This document shows positions 1 to 10,638 of a DNA stretch of 64,000 nt, piece by piece. Made by a program: the position numbers and the translations under genes. The notes beneath the pieces are model-generated. The model did no database searches. It saw only the letters and a list, made by a program, of their open reading frames with translations, and had not been told where the DNA came from. Each line of letters opens with the position of its first letter. Within the stretch, counting starts at the first letter, position 1. Origin of the DNA: Phytopythium helicoides (taxonomy: Eukaryota > Oomycota > Peronosporomycetes > Pythiales > Pythiaceae); NCBI GenBank assembly GCA_024867545.1, contig JANFNE010000017.1, forward strand, positions 955,001-1,019,000, in the 5' to 3' direction.

Positions 1-243
1 CGAGTGCTCAACGCCACTTTCAATACGCGCAGCATTCTCGACCTCCTGACAGGTCTTTTTAAGCAGCTTAAGCCGATCACGTATCTGCTTTGCATTCAAT
101 TCCACACCGATAGCGGTCGACAAGCACTTTGCCACCTCCTCCCACACAGCAACAGTCGTTCCACGCGGTGCTGAGAACGGCTTCAAGCGCAAAAGCTCCC
201 GCATCATCTCCTTGTCATGCTCCTCCGAGAAGCGAAACACCAT
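1..243 (-). CDS. SANT/Myb-like DNA-binding protein, 5' part only
   Basis: Reading the minus strand from an ATG at 243 gives 81 open codons running off the window edge. The N-terminus begins MVFRFSEEHDKEMMRELL and continues with a WEEVAKCL segment and an IRDRLKLLKKTCQEVE helix. This is the three-helix, tryptophan-spaced layout of a SANT/Myb-like domain, and proteins starting this way are common in multi-copy oomycete families. It probably binds DNA in the nucleus; many relatives are transposon-derived. The gene lies directly downstream of the broken 3' end of the 2-oxoglutarate dehydrogenase pseudogene, so it may mark the element or rearrangement that removed that end. Family assignment is by eye; only the first domain is visible. 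Confidence 0.6.
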   Translation of the reverse strand, partial: MVFRFSEEHDKEMMRELLRLKPFSAPRGTTVAVWEEVAKCLSTAIGVELNAKQIRDRLKLLKKTCQEVENAARIESGVEHS

Positions 244-435
244 AGTTTGATCGAATCGGAGCAATACTGAAGTGACTGGAGGCATTGCGCGGGTGCTGGT
301 GTCTAAAACGGGTCCTTATTTTTACCTCGTCAACATCTGCAACAACTGGTCTAGTGAACGAGATGCTAAAAGTAGGTTAGCGTTTGGTGGGTTTGCAGTG
401 GTGAACCGTTCGAAGAACCCACCAATTCGCGCTTG

Positions 436-3400
436 CTAAAAACCTCTATTCTCAACTGCAAACGAAGAGACTGTGCAGCCCCTACACACCTGATCATCGG
501 ATACCATGCTCTGCTGATCGTCTGGATGTGGTGGTAGCACGCGCTGGTAGCTCGTTCCAAGTGCAAGATCCGCCAGGTCCGAGTTGCACGGGCGATGATG
601 TAGCAGGGATTTTGGCGTGAACATGACTAGCGGCTTGCGGTTACTTGATGAAATCTGCCGTCGAAGTGCGTGAAAGTACTGGGCGGGAGTCGACGGAATC
701 AACACGTGAAAGTTTATACGCTGGTTCGCTGCGACAGCGTCATCAGCGCTGCCAGCAGAAGCAGATGGAACAAAGACATCGCTGTCCTCGTTCAGGAGCT
801 GGAGAAACCGCTCGATGCGCGCGCTACTGTGCTCTGGGCCTTGCCCTTCGTATCCGTGAGGCAGATTGAGTACGAGCCCGGACTGGCGTTGCCACTTCTG
901 CTCGCCCGACACAATAAATGTGTCAATCATCGTTTGCGCGCCGTTTGCAAAGTCTCCAAATTGCGCCTCCCAGATTGTGAGTCCCATTGGCGTCTGCAAG
1001 GAGTACCCATATTCAAAGCCGAGAACTCCCTCTTCGCTCAACGGACTGTTGCAAACGGCAAATTGCCCAGGAGGAACCGTCTCTAGCTGTGTCATGTCGA
1101 GCTCATGGCGTACCCGAGCCACATCTAGCTCTTTGAGTGGAGTATACGACTCGTTTCGACCCGTTAGAGCCTCAACTTGGTCATACAACACGGCGTGCCG
1201 TTGGTTGAAGGTACCACGCTCGCAGTCTTGACCGCTCAATCGCACATTAACACCTTCTACTTGCAGACAACCGAAGGCAAGCATTTCCGCGGTACCCCAA
1301 TCGACGCGATCGCCTGTTTCCACGGCGCGAAGTCGATTATTCATGATTGCCTCAACTTTTTTGTGCGCTGCAAAACCTGTGGGGATGCGAAAAAGCTGAC
1401 TGCCGACCTGCTCAAGGAACTTGCGATCGACACCGGTTGAGCGATCGTACTTGAGCTTCTTTGCCACTGGCGTTGAACCATCATTGTTGCCAATAGAAGT
1501 GTTTGGATTTCCGGTAGTACTAACATCTTCATCGCCCATGTTGTACCACTCATACTTCCACGAGGTGTCGGCGGGGTTATCCCATGACGACGGCACCTCT
1601 CGCGAGTGCTGGTACTCAGCTGCCAAATGTGCTTCATACTGCGCAGACATCTCCATTGCCTCTGCTGATGTAAGCACGCCTTGAGCCTCCAGCTTCTCCG
1701 CATACAGTTTGATGACTGTCGGGTGCTGGTTAATGAAGTGGTACATGACGGGTGCAGTGATTTCCGGCGAGTCCTGTTCATTGTGCCCGTGCCTCCTGTA
1801 GCACACCAAATCGATAGTCACATCGCATTTGAATGTCTGGCGGAACTCGATGGCCATTCGCATTGCCTTGACGACAGCCTCGGGGTTGTCGGCGTTAACG
1901 TGAAAGATTGGACTGCGCGAGATTTTGGCTACATCGCTGCAATAAGCAAGCAAACAAACACAACTTGACATTAGTATCACATCCGTGTAGCTTCTGATCC
2001 AACTAGCTTGGACGTACCTGCAGTATACAGCAGAGTCGGCGTTCTTAGGTAGCGTCGTGAAACCAATTTGGTTGTTGATGATGATATGGATCGTGCCGCC
2101 CGTACTGAAATCCTCCAGCGAGCTGAAGCCGAAGGTTTCGCGCACTGAGCCTTGGAACATGGACGCATCTCCATGGAGCAGAACTGGCATCACACGCGCA
2201 CCGGAGTCTCCAAGTTGAACCTGACGTGCGCGTGCCTGACCAAGCACCACCGGATTGACTGCTTCGAGATGTGACGGGATTGGCTGCGAGATTCACTTCT
2301 AGCTGCTTGCCATTTCGCATTTGTAGAATTGACGTGGTACCGAGATGGTACCGCACGTCGTCCGAGTTGTTGGGATAGTCCGGTTCATCTGGCAGATACG
2401 GCTGAAACTGCGAGAGAATCGAATGGAGCGGACGTTCCAAGACATTTGCCAGCACGTTCAATCGGCCGCGGTGAGCCATACCCATATGGACAACCTCGAT
2501 CCCATGGTCACTTGCGCACTGGCAGCAACTCGCATAGCCCTGGAATAAGGCTCTCACCTCCTTCGATCGAAAACCGCTTGGCACCCGGAAAAGCGGCGAC
2601 CGAGAAAACGTTCAAACATCTCGGCATTCATCATTTGCTTGAAGTAGCGGATCTTTTCTTCATCCTTGAGGGTAGTGTTCTACAACATTGACGAGACATT
2701 TTAGCTCCAAAAGAGAGGGATCTCCTTCTTGGCCGACATGCCTTCCTTACCTTGTACTTTGTGAGCGTATCTCGAATCCATTGCGCAGCATCGCGATTGC
2801 GTAGGTGGTAGTACTCTGTTCCAATATTCCCGCAAAAGACTTCCCGTAGCTCGGTCACAATCTGTTGTAATGCAAACGTGTACGATCAGTTGCTCGCCGT
2901 GGTCTATATCATCAAGCTGCCTAGCCCCACCTCTCGCAGTGTCGCCACGGGACCAATGGACAGATCGTCGCCAATGAAAAATTCGCGGTCTAGATCGGCC
3001 GGCGTGAAACCTGCATCATGAATACCCACAAAGGCCGTCAACTCTCATTTGTTCAGCACGACCAACTCGGCGTGTGAATGACGCAGCTTCGCACCGTGCG
3101 TGGTGAGCTCCAACAGGTTCTTGGACGCGAGGCTGCGCAGGTTAAACGAGTCGAAGAAGGGCATCTCTAGCCACCGGTCCCCGCTCACCCACTTCTCGAG
3201 CTCTGGCTGCTTCTCTCCTGCCGTAGACGGTTAGCTCGTGGCTGTCTCGCCGTCCAAACCACCGGCCCCACCTTTCTGCAGCGGGTCGATCTGCGCCACG
3301 AAGTGTCCGTACTACAAAGCGCCGTCAGCCGAGCCCTGCTCCTCCCCTCTCCACGACAGCCCCGAACCTGCTTGAACGTGCGGATGAGCGTGAGCACGCG

Positions 3401-3505
3401 CCGCGTCTCCTCCTGCGACTTGCGGATGTCGTCACTCAGCTTGTGCACTGCGCGCGCGTCGCCCTCTCCCGCGTCGCCACCGCCGCTCGCCCAGCGCGTC
3501 GACAT
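436..3505 (-). pseudogene. 2-oxoglutarate dehydrogenase E1 component, degenerate and 3'-truncated
   Basis: Homology to the thiamine-diphosphate E1 subunit of the 2-oxoglutarate dehydrogenase complex (TCA cycle, mitochondrial matrix) runs from about 3505 down to about 485. Recognisable pieces are [76 protein letters not shown] and RGTFNQRH. Introns fit GT...AG at 3367-3312, 3271-3218, 2930-2862, 2750-2680 and an in-frame 81 bp one at 2017-1937. Lesions: an in-frame TGA at 3047-3045; one extra base at about 2595 (CTTTTCC), one at about 2500, and one in CCC at 2278-2276. Homology stops after the SDDQV segment near 485, so roughly the last hundred or more residues are missing. The N-terminus upstream of 3505 is unclear. 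The 604-codon open frame over 436-2250 is the best-preserved part. Sequencing errors could explain single indels but not the missing end. Confidence 0.75.
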
Positions 3506-4480
3506 CGCGGGTGCCAGTGACCGCTCAAGTCCACGCAGGGGCCGCAGGCCCGCGGGCCCCGGCGCACGCCCCGAGCCGCCGCCGCGCTGGTCGCCGCCCT
3601 CAGCATCTCTCTCGGCTCTGTGGCGCCGGGGTTCAAGCGGATCGCGCTTGAGTGTTGCAGGAACGTTGCGTGAAGAGGCTCCTGAGTGTGATCATTGCTG
3701 GTGCAGCCGCTTGACACGCACAGAGCAGTCTCGATACCACAGCTGGACGATGCAGCTCGTGAAGGGATCGCTGGCTGGCGGTGGCACCTCCAGATTCTCG
3801 AGCGGGAGAAGCAGAATCATTTGCTTAATTGGCTCTACGTGAGGCGTCGTCAGAATAGGTTCTACAGCAGCTGGAGATCTGATGGATGTGTCATTGGGAA
3901 CTGAGCGATGCTTCAAAATCAAATCAGTAGATAGTGTAGCAGCCAGACCTTCTGAAGGCTCTCTTGGCAGTCAGCTCGCCGATCAAAACCATGCGGCCAA
4001 CTGACGTCACGCGCTCTCGCGGTTGAATGGAGGGTGCCTGGGAGCTGCCCGGAGAACCGATAAGTCATCGTATGTGCTCTGCAATAGAGCACGAAGAAAG
4101 CAACTAGCATGCAATCACCGAGGCAAACAAGCTTAGTTCGCAGCTACGAGCCTGTGCACCCGTATAGAACTATTGTCATGGATGCACGTATGATCATCTC
4201 GCTCGAGCATTTATTTATCCCCTATCTGCCGAATGCAACGCAGCAGCAAACCTTCCTCTTCTCCCCGCTCCGTCGTGTTTGACTCAATTGGCAATCTTCG
4301 GTCATTTGTTTTTGCAAACTTTACTTCAACAAGACTCAATGGAATCGATTGTGGAAGGTTAGAACAGTGTATGTCACTCCATCGAGCAAGTTGAAGCGTC
4401 GCGGATCTTGAATAGCCGCTTGCAGTTTCTTGTTGCCACCTTGGTCCTCAGCTTGTTAGGTGCCCTCTGACCGCGAAGAA
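3506..4480. other. Intergenic; possible remnant of the E1 N-terminus and CFAP70 promoter
   Basis: No intact gene is visible. A minus-strand frame at about 3700-3800 contains SDPFTSCIVQLWYRDCSV, which faintly resembles the N-terminal helix of 2-oxoglutarate dehydrogenase E1, but I cannot join it convincingly to the body of the pseudogene. The right part is the upstream region of CFAP70. Confidence 0.3.
4287..4312 (+). promoter_or_regulatory. Putative core promoter of CFAP70
   Basis: An inverted CCAAT (ATTGG) at about 4287 is followed at 4302 by TCATTTGTTTTTG, which fits the oomycete initiator (TCATTYY) with a T-rich flank. It lies about 180 bp upstream of the ATG. This is a motif match only. 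Confidence 0.35.
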
Positions 4481-7400
4481 ATGGACGGAGATACCCTTGA
4501 GCGAGACCCACGGCTCCGCGAGATGGGCAGCTTCTCAGTGACGCTCGGCACTCTAACCTGCGAGTCGTTTGGCAGATCGAGCAGTGAGGACCTGCCGCTG
4601 TCGCTATGGCTCTCTGTTCAGGTCGTGAACGCGCTGGAAACTCCACTAGAACGTGTCTGGTTCACGCCCAATGAAGAAAATGCCAAAACTTTGAGCGTGG
4701 CAGTAATCCCTGGACCCAAGCGGGCGAGCGTGGCTGCTCCGGTTGACTACGAGCAATACTCACGCCCAGTAGCACTCACACCAGAGTCACTTCAAGAGCT
4801 CATGGCTTCAACACTCCTCATCAGCTTGTATGCAGGAGAGGCACGGACGCAGGATAAGGATTCGCTTGTGGGTGTTGCTTCAGTCCCGATGGACGACGTC
4901 CTGCTTGCTGGACACTCCGAACAGTGTGTGGTGATCCAAGACGCGGAGGCGGGAGCATTCTCACTCTCTTTATCCATTCAGAGCGATGCAGACCTGGCGG
5001 AATTCCTTATCGGTGCGCGCCTGGTGCGCCTTCATAGCCCAACTATTGGTGACTTGCCTCCTGAATGGACAATTCAGGGGTGTGCAAGTGATGACGATGC
5101 GGTGCAGGCTTGCGCAGCGACTGAGCGAAACACAGCCACATACGACCTTTCCATCACAATACCAAGACATTTGACGACTAACAATGAAGATACCACAACT
5201 ACATTATTGTTCAAGGGTGGAAAACTGCAGTACGAGCCTCAGCCTGGTGACTTTTCACCTCCGCTTCAAGATAGTCAGCACGATGAAGTCGATGCAGCTG
5301 CTCCAACAATGACTGGATCATGGATCGTTCGCTTTCCAGATGCATCGACCGAGTCAATTTTGTATCTAAAGGTAAATCGTCCTACAGCTTTTGTCGGCTT
5401 TACACGCATGCTAACTCGTTTTTTAGGATTCTGTCCGGCATCTGGTAGATTTTCTTGTGGTCGAGAAGCGCGTCCAGTGCGTCCTAACGCGAAATAATTT
5501 GGAGTCAAGCATCACAAAGGCTACAGAGACCGTAAGCTCTGAATTTGAGATAGCGCTGAACGATTTACTGGCTCCAGGGGTAGCTCAAATCGTGCCAAGA
5601 GGCTACATACAAGCGCTGCGGCCGATTGAGCGCAGCATTTTAGAGCAAGAGTTGAGTGCTGCAACTTCAAATGATGACAAGAAGAAATTACAAGCACTAC
5701 TCGGCGATTTCGATGCATCAATCACCGGTCTAGCGGCGTCTGTCACGGCGTCAATTATGTGCTCGGAAGACTTATGCTGGGTTTACAGTTGAAGTCGCGA
5801 ATAGGCCACTTGTCCCGCAGCCTCCCCCAGAACTGGAACCGCCTACACGGACTTTAGAGGAAATGGTCACCCATCGCGATGTGGAAGAGGAGTACGAGGA
5901 GCAACGGAACCCTATCGAAGACCTCCGTCGCGAAATTCGTGGTATCATTGTTCAGCTGCTACGTGAGTACGAAGAAACTTTCCGCGGCCCAGAAGAGGCA
6001 GAAGTGACCCGAAACGATAAGCGCCAGGCGCTCATATTTCGACTGAATACTCAAGGCGTCTACCACTCGTTCAAGGAATCACTTAAGAAGCGCATCATCT
6101 CAGTAATTCGAGACCGCTTCTCAACGTTAGATGGAGAAGAAGATGGGAGTGACCAACATGTTGCTTCGACTGGCGGATCGAATGAAGGGGAGCACGATAA
6201 GAACTCCCAAGAGAAGCTGAAGGAGCGCTTCGGGCAATTATATGCTTTGCTAATGGAAGAAGTGCACACTGTTCTTCGTGATACATTTTATGCTGACAAT
6301 GGAACAATTGAGAAAGCCACCGAAGCGATCGACGGCAAGCCTTCACACGCTGAGATATCGAGAACTTTGGCCACTCTGATGCTAAAGGCCATGGAAAATG
6401 AGGTCAATGGAGATTTGGACAAGAGCGAGACTTTACACCTCGACCGAGTAGCCTATACTGAGCAACTTCTAGCAACACCTAGAGCAGCTACTTTTCTCGT
6501 TGAGTGTGCCAAGGGAGTTTGGTTTGAGTATGCATGTTTCTGTATGCGAACAGGGAAGCTTGACAAGGCTGGTGCCAACCTGACCCAATGTATCCGCCTG
6601 GCCTCGCATGATCTCCCTGCTATCATCGCGCTCGCAGCGCTCCGACTAGAGCTCGGAGATTTTGTACAAGCCGAAGATATTGTCAAGATCGCGATTCAAT
6701 TAGCTGTAAGCGCTTCTGAGGCAGCAGGTGGAGGCTCGTGGGAGCTAGTGGTCTTGGCTCACGCATTACTCGCTTACTACTACTCACAATCTGGCAAGGA
6801 CAAGACGGGAAACCTTACCCTTTTTGAGCTCATCAAAGCTCAGCAAGTGCTCAAGCAGCTTGGAGGGGGCCAATACCAGCATCCAAACATATGTGCTGCC
6901 ACGGTCTGGATTGTTCTCGCTGAATACGCTCAGGAGCACTCGCTACGAACGCTCCTGAAGACGTCTTTGCTACTCGCAAACGCCAGTATCGGCCCTCGAC
7001 ATGCATTATGCGACGAGCAGCGGGTCCTCCGACTTGTGCTCGGCGCGTGGTTGAGTGTATCCGAGGGTGATGTGTTTAACGATGTGGTTGTCAACACATT
7101 ACGGGATGCAATTGAGATCGATCCATCACATCCCCTGGCGTGGTTTACACTTGGAAAGCTGTATCTCCAACGCGATAGCCAAGCAGGTTCCAGTGCAATC
7201 GAATGTTTCCAGCGCGCAATGGAGCAGCGAAGCCGACTCCGTATCCCGGATCGAATGGCACTGTACGTTCATCTTGGCTTGGCGCTGCTTCACACCTCGC
7301 AATTCGCCGCTGCTGAGAAAGTTTTCCTCGTGTCTTGCGACGAGTTCCACAATGCGTCAAGCTGGCTAGGAGTAGGTATCGCCTGCCTTCGAATGGAAAA

Positions 7401-7884
7401 GTGGAATGGTGCACAGCTTGCGCTGGCGATGGCGAATCGACTGGATAACACCCATCCGGACGTCTGGGGCTACCTGGCGCTCCATGCACTAGCCGCGCAC
7501 CCGCACGTTACCGCAAGTGATGAGCAGGATGCAAACCAGTTCGTATCGCAGGCGCTCCGGTACAATCTTTCCAACCCCGCTCTTTTGCGTGAGCTAAGCA
7601 ACGGGTTTATCGCGATTGACAGACTCGAGCATGCTGAACGGCTTCTCCGCCGGTCTCTCGCTTGCCAAGATTCGTCGCTGACCAGAAAAACCCTTGCAGA
7701 CGTACTTGCTGCACAGAACTGTGCGGAAGATGCACTTCGGCAATACGCTCAGTCACTGAACAGTGCCGAGACGTTAGAAGAGCGGTGCGACCTGCTTGAG
7801 AAATCAGCGCAGTTGCTCGTAACGCTTGGTCGACCAGAGGAAGCAGCAGATTACCGCGCGATGGCAAGTGAATTTCACGCATGA
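4481..7884 (+). CDS. CFAP70: Cilia- and flagella-associated protein 70 (TPR protein)
   Basis: This is an axonemal protein of motile flagella, a central-apparatus component in animals and algae. Exon 1 is 4481-5371, starting at the first ATG (MDGDTLERDPRLREMGSFSV). A 55 bp intron (GTAAAT...TTTTTTAG, with CTAAC as branch site) lies at 5372-5426, and exon 2 runs to 7884. The N-terminal half is a beta-rich, C2-like region. The C-terminal 670 residues are helical and TPR-rich, with segments such as HPLAWFTLGKLYLQRD and LGLALLHTSQFAAAEKVF. Total length of about 1115 residues matches the animal protein. Oddity: the frame shifts by one base near 5760, between SIMCSE and the downstream frame reading KTYAGFTVEVANRPL. 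This is either a sequencing or assembly indel or a real mutation. The gene implies a zoospore-producing organism. The neighbouring hAT gene converges on it. Confidence 0.8.
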
Positions 7885-7943
7885 GTGGAGTGGCAACCAG
7901 TGCTCCGCGCAATATCATTTTTTGCGATGGAAACCAGCTTTTT

Positions 7944-7983
7944 CCATTTGTGATGGCTATTCGGCCATATTCCATCACAATGG
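7944..7983. repeat. Short inverted repeat (hairpin) downstream of CFAP70
   Basis: CCATTTGTGATGG at 7944-7956 pairs with CCATCACAATGG at 7972-7983 (one bulged T) around a 15-base loop. It lies about 60 bp after the CFAP70 stop codon, so it would fold in the 3' UTR or around the polyadenylation site. It could also be a degraded terminal repeat of a small transposon. Confidence 0.5.
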
Positions 7984-8120
7984 AAATGATGAAGAGCACA
8001 GTGCTACGGTAATATGTATTGCCTTCATCGAGTTCTAGTTCCCTGACGACTATCAGACTACGTCTAGCTCGAATCCATGTACACTACGCAGTTCAGCTCA
8101 CGCCACGGCACTTCCGTACC

Positions 8121-9719
8121 CTAGAAATCCGGTGACATTGACTCCCTCAGCTTTCTCTTTTTTGGGGTTCTTGGCTGATGAAGAATACCCGCGACTGTCG
8201 CCTCGTTCCACAGCCCTCGGTTCTTCTGCAAAAACAAAAGCTGTTCCAAAGTGTCGGGGTGCATCGATTGACGACGGTCAGAATAGACTAGTCCAGCTTG
8301 AGAAAACAGGCGCTCGACATCATTTGAAGTAGGAGGAATCCAGTCCATGCTCATGTACTGCGAGTCCACAACTGCTACGTCAATACCAGCGAGAGCAGAG
8401 TCAGCAAATGATAGCTCGTCATCACTTTCATCGTCCTCAAATGCCTCTTCGGTGCGCAAGAATCGCTTCAATGCAGTGCGCTCTGTTGTTTCCAGCTCGT
8501 GCTCTTTGCCACTCAAAATTTTCACAACGCCATTTTCAAAGTGAGGGAACGACACTACGCGTGCATCTGCTGTGAGGTGGCGCTGGCAAGAGTCAGGGAA
8601 TGAACTCAGTAGTTTGTCAAACAGTACTCGGACATGGCGCAGGGTAAGTCCACTGTCTTCTTGCAACTTCTTGCTCACAGATTCAAATTTCTTGAGCTCC
8701 TCGAGCAGCGAGCGAAGGCGATTTTTGTCCTCTGCCGAAAGCAATAATGGAGCCAAGTCGGGGTCAGTGTCGTCCAGACTCGGAGCAAGCTCTAAGTACC
8801 GCTTGATCATCGCGAATGTACTTGACCAACGTGTCTCATTTCGCAATATTGGCATGGGCAATTCGTCATCCCGCAACACAGCGCGTTGCTTGCCGGTCCG
8901 CAAGCACTTTACGACAGTGGATACTTGTTCCAGCAGCTCTGCATGTGGCTCAAGGTGCCGTTCCGCTGCGAGTTGAAGGCGATGGCTAGCACACCCAACG
9001 AGGGGAATCTTGAGCTTTTTGCCGATAGATACGTTGACACTCGCGTTGTCACCAACGAAGAAGCAAAGTTGGGTGAGGTCAATGCCGTAATCGTCCAATA
9101 TCTCGTCAAACAGGTCGATAATAGCATCTGAACCAAAGTGTCGGGTTTTGTGTGGCTTGAATGAGAGCAAGTACATCTCACGCGGACATCCAAGCGACTG
9201 GTCGTCAGGAGCCATAACTGCGAAGGTACCGAGGAAATGGTATCCGTTCTCTGACCAGCCATCAAACACAAGTCCGAGCCGCTTGCCGGCCAATTTTTCT
9301 TTCAGTTCAGCCCGGACTACATCGACGAGCATGCGAATGTAGTCTTTCATTGCCTTGGCGTTCGTCTTCGGTAAGTTGGTGTTCTTTCGGACCAGCTTGC
9401 TTTCACAAAAACTCAATGGGCGGTTCTCCATTACGATCCATTCAATCCAGTCGTGAATCCCCTTAGCGTGTGGACTGATATCCAGAACAGGAGATGTAGT
9501 TCCGTATTGCTGAATATGTTTGTACGCTGACTCGATGGTAACCTTGGAGTGCGCACGTCGCAGATGATCGATCAAATTCGTATATCCTTTGCCTTGCACC
9601 TGGACGCGGTGCTTAGCACAGATTCGACAACGCCATCTATCGTCCGTGGTAGGAGAGAATATAGTTGAAGTGAGCTGTTTGTTGGTCGGGGCGTCGGCCC
9701 ATCTCGGAGCAGCATCCAT
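8121..9719 (-). CDS. hAT-superfamily transposase (BED finger, RNase H-like)
   Basis: A single open frame of 532 residues starts at an ATG at 9719. Order: BED-type zinc finger (C31, C34, H52, H57); RNase H-like core with Asp153 (LVFDGW), Asp224 in FFVGDNASVN and the C243-x2-H246 pair (VGCASHRLQ); an RW motif (ETRWSSTFAM); and the C-terminal hAT dimerisation segment NDVERLFSQAG...SDRRQSM with the candidate catalytic Glu at about 469. The frame is uninterrupted, so the copy is young or maintained. I could not find matching terminal inverted repeats or an 8 bp target duplication in the flanks; it could be domesticated, or its ends may be degenerate. Downstream it converges on CFAP70. Confidence 0.85.
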   Translation of the reverse strand: MDAAPRWADAPTNKQLTSTIFSPTTDDRWRCRICAKHRVQVQGKGYTNLIDHLRRAHSKVTIESAYKHIQQYGTTSPVLDISPHAKGIHDWIEWIVMENRPLSFCESKLVRKNTNLPKTNAKAMKDYIRMLVDVVRAELKEKLAGKRLGLVFDGWSENGYHFLGTFAVMAPDDQSLGCPREMYLLSFKPHKTRHFGSDAIIDLFDEILDDYGIDLTQLCFFVGDNASVNVSIGKKLKIPLVGCASHRLQLAAERHLEPHAELLEQVSTVVKCLRTGKQRAVLRDDELPMPILRNETRWSSTFAMIKRYLELAPSLDDTDPDLAPLLLSAEDKNRLRSLLEELKKFESVSKKLQEDSGLTLRHVRVLFDKLLSSFPDSCQRHLTADARVVSFPHFENGVVKILSGKEHELETTERTALKRFLRTEEAFEDDESDDELSFADSALAGIDVAVVDSQYMSMDWIPPTSNDVERLFSQAGLVYSDRRQSMHPDTLEQLLFLQKNRGLWNEATVAGILHQPRTPKKRKLRESMSPDF

Positions 9720-10243
9720 AGTCTCGCAAAGCGGAAGTCACTAGTGCAGGTGACGTGAGCGAGTAGGCTAGCAAAGGCGCCCGAGACGCTCAAGTAGGAC
9801 AGAACTTCGCCTTCGAGTGTGATTTGATCTTGGACTCGTGCTTGGAGATCTTCGGCTTGGATTGCTTGGACTTGGACGGCTTGGCAGCTGGGAGGCAAAT
9901 TGAGGAGTGAGAGACTAGAGGTCCACAAGCGACCGCGTTTACCTCGACATTCCTTGTGCCGTTCCCTCCTCGTGGTTGAAGTTAAACGCCCCAGGGAGGC
10001 CTTCTGTGCTGCGTCAACGTGTTGGTGATGCCAGTGTCATGCTCACAGAGGGACAAGTTCTCCGCACAACGTTGCTTGACGACCAGTGTACCGCTCGTTC
10101 CTTTCTGCCGAGACCGCCCGCATACTAAGTTCAAGATTAAATGGGTCGCTTCCATTTTTTCGAAACGATGGCCACCATGATTCCGAGGGAATGGACCTTG
10201 CAATCACCATGCATAAACAATCAATTTCATTTTTTCCGAGCAC
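9720..10243. other. Intergenic, no gene seen
   Basis: This stretch has short CTTGGA/CTTGG-rich repeats at about 9830-9900, just upstream of the transposase start, possibly subterminal motifs of the hAT element. I see no convincing coding region. The right end is the abrupt left border of the segmental duplication. Confidence 0.4.
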
Positions 10244-10561
10244 TGGCTCACAACGTGTAAGGACACCGAATCTGATGACTCAAATGCTGTGCAGCCCATT
10301 CATCGTTCGCGAAATCGATGGATTGATGATGCGAAAGGTGTCAGTTTACGGCTGCAATTCCGTAAATAAGACCAACACAACACACCGGCAAATCTCTGAC
10401 TGATCGGTCCTGTCCCGGATCATGAGGTTGTAACAGCGATTACTCAATACTGAGAAAGCGGCAGGCAGCAATTCCATCAGGCTGTCCGAACGTCGAGTTC
10501 AATCGTTCCCGACGAACGACGGAGCTGGCATCGCAAAAAGGAACGCTCCACTCCTAATCCA

Positions 10562-10582
10562 TCATTCGCGCTTTTGCTTCCT
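10562..10582 (+). promoter_or_regulatory. Oomycete-type core promoter of SnoaL copy 1
   Basis: TCATTCGCGCTTTTGCTTCC fits the oomycete initiator (TCATTYY) followed by a CT-rich flanking element. It lies 77 bp upstream of the ATG and is repeated at the same distance in all three copies. Confidence 0.55.
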
Positions 10583-10638
10583 CCCCAGCAACCAAACTCC
10601 CTCCACTCCTTCAGTACAGTATCTCTCCCACGACAACC

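Noticed and set aside
436..2250. 604-codon frame as an intact short dehydrogenase gene
   Set aside because: It begins in the middle of the E1 domain, contains an unspliced in-frame intron and lacks both ends of the enzyme; it is part of the pseudogene.
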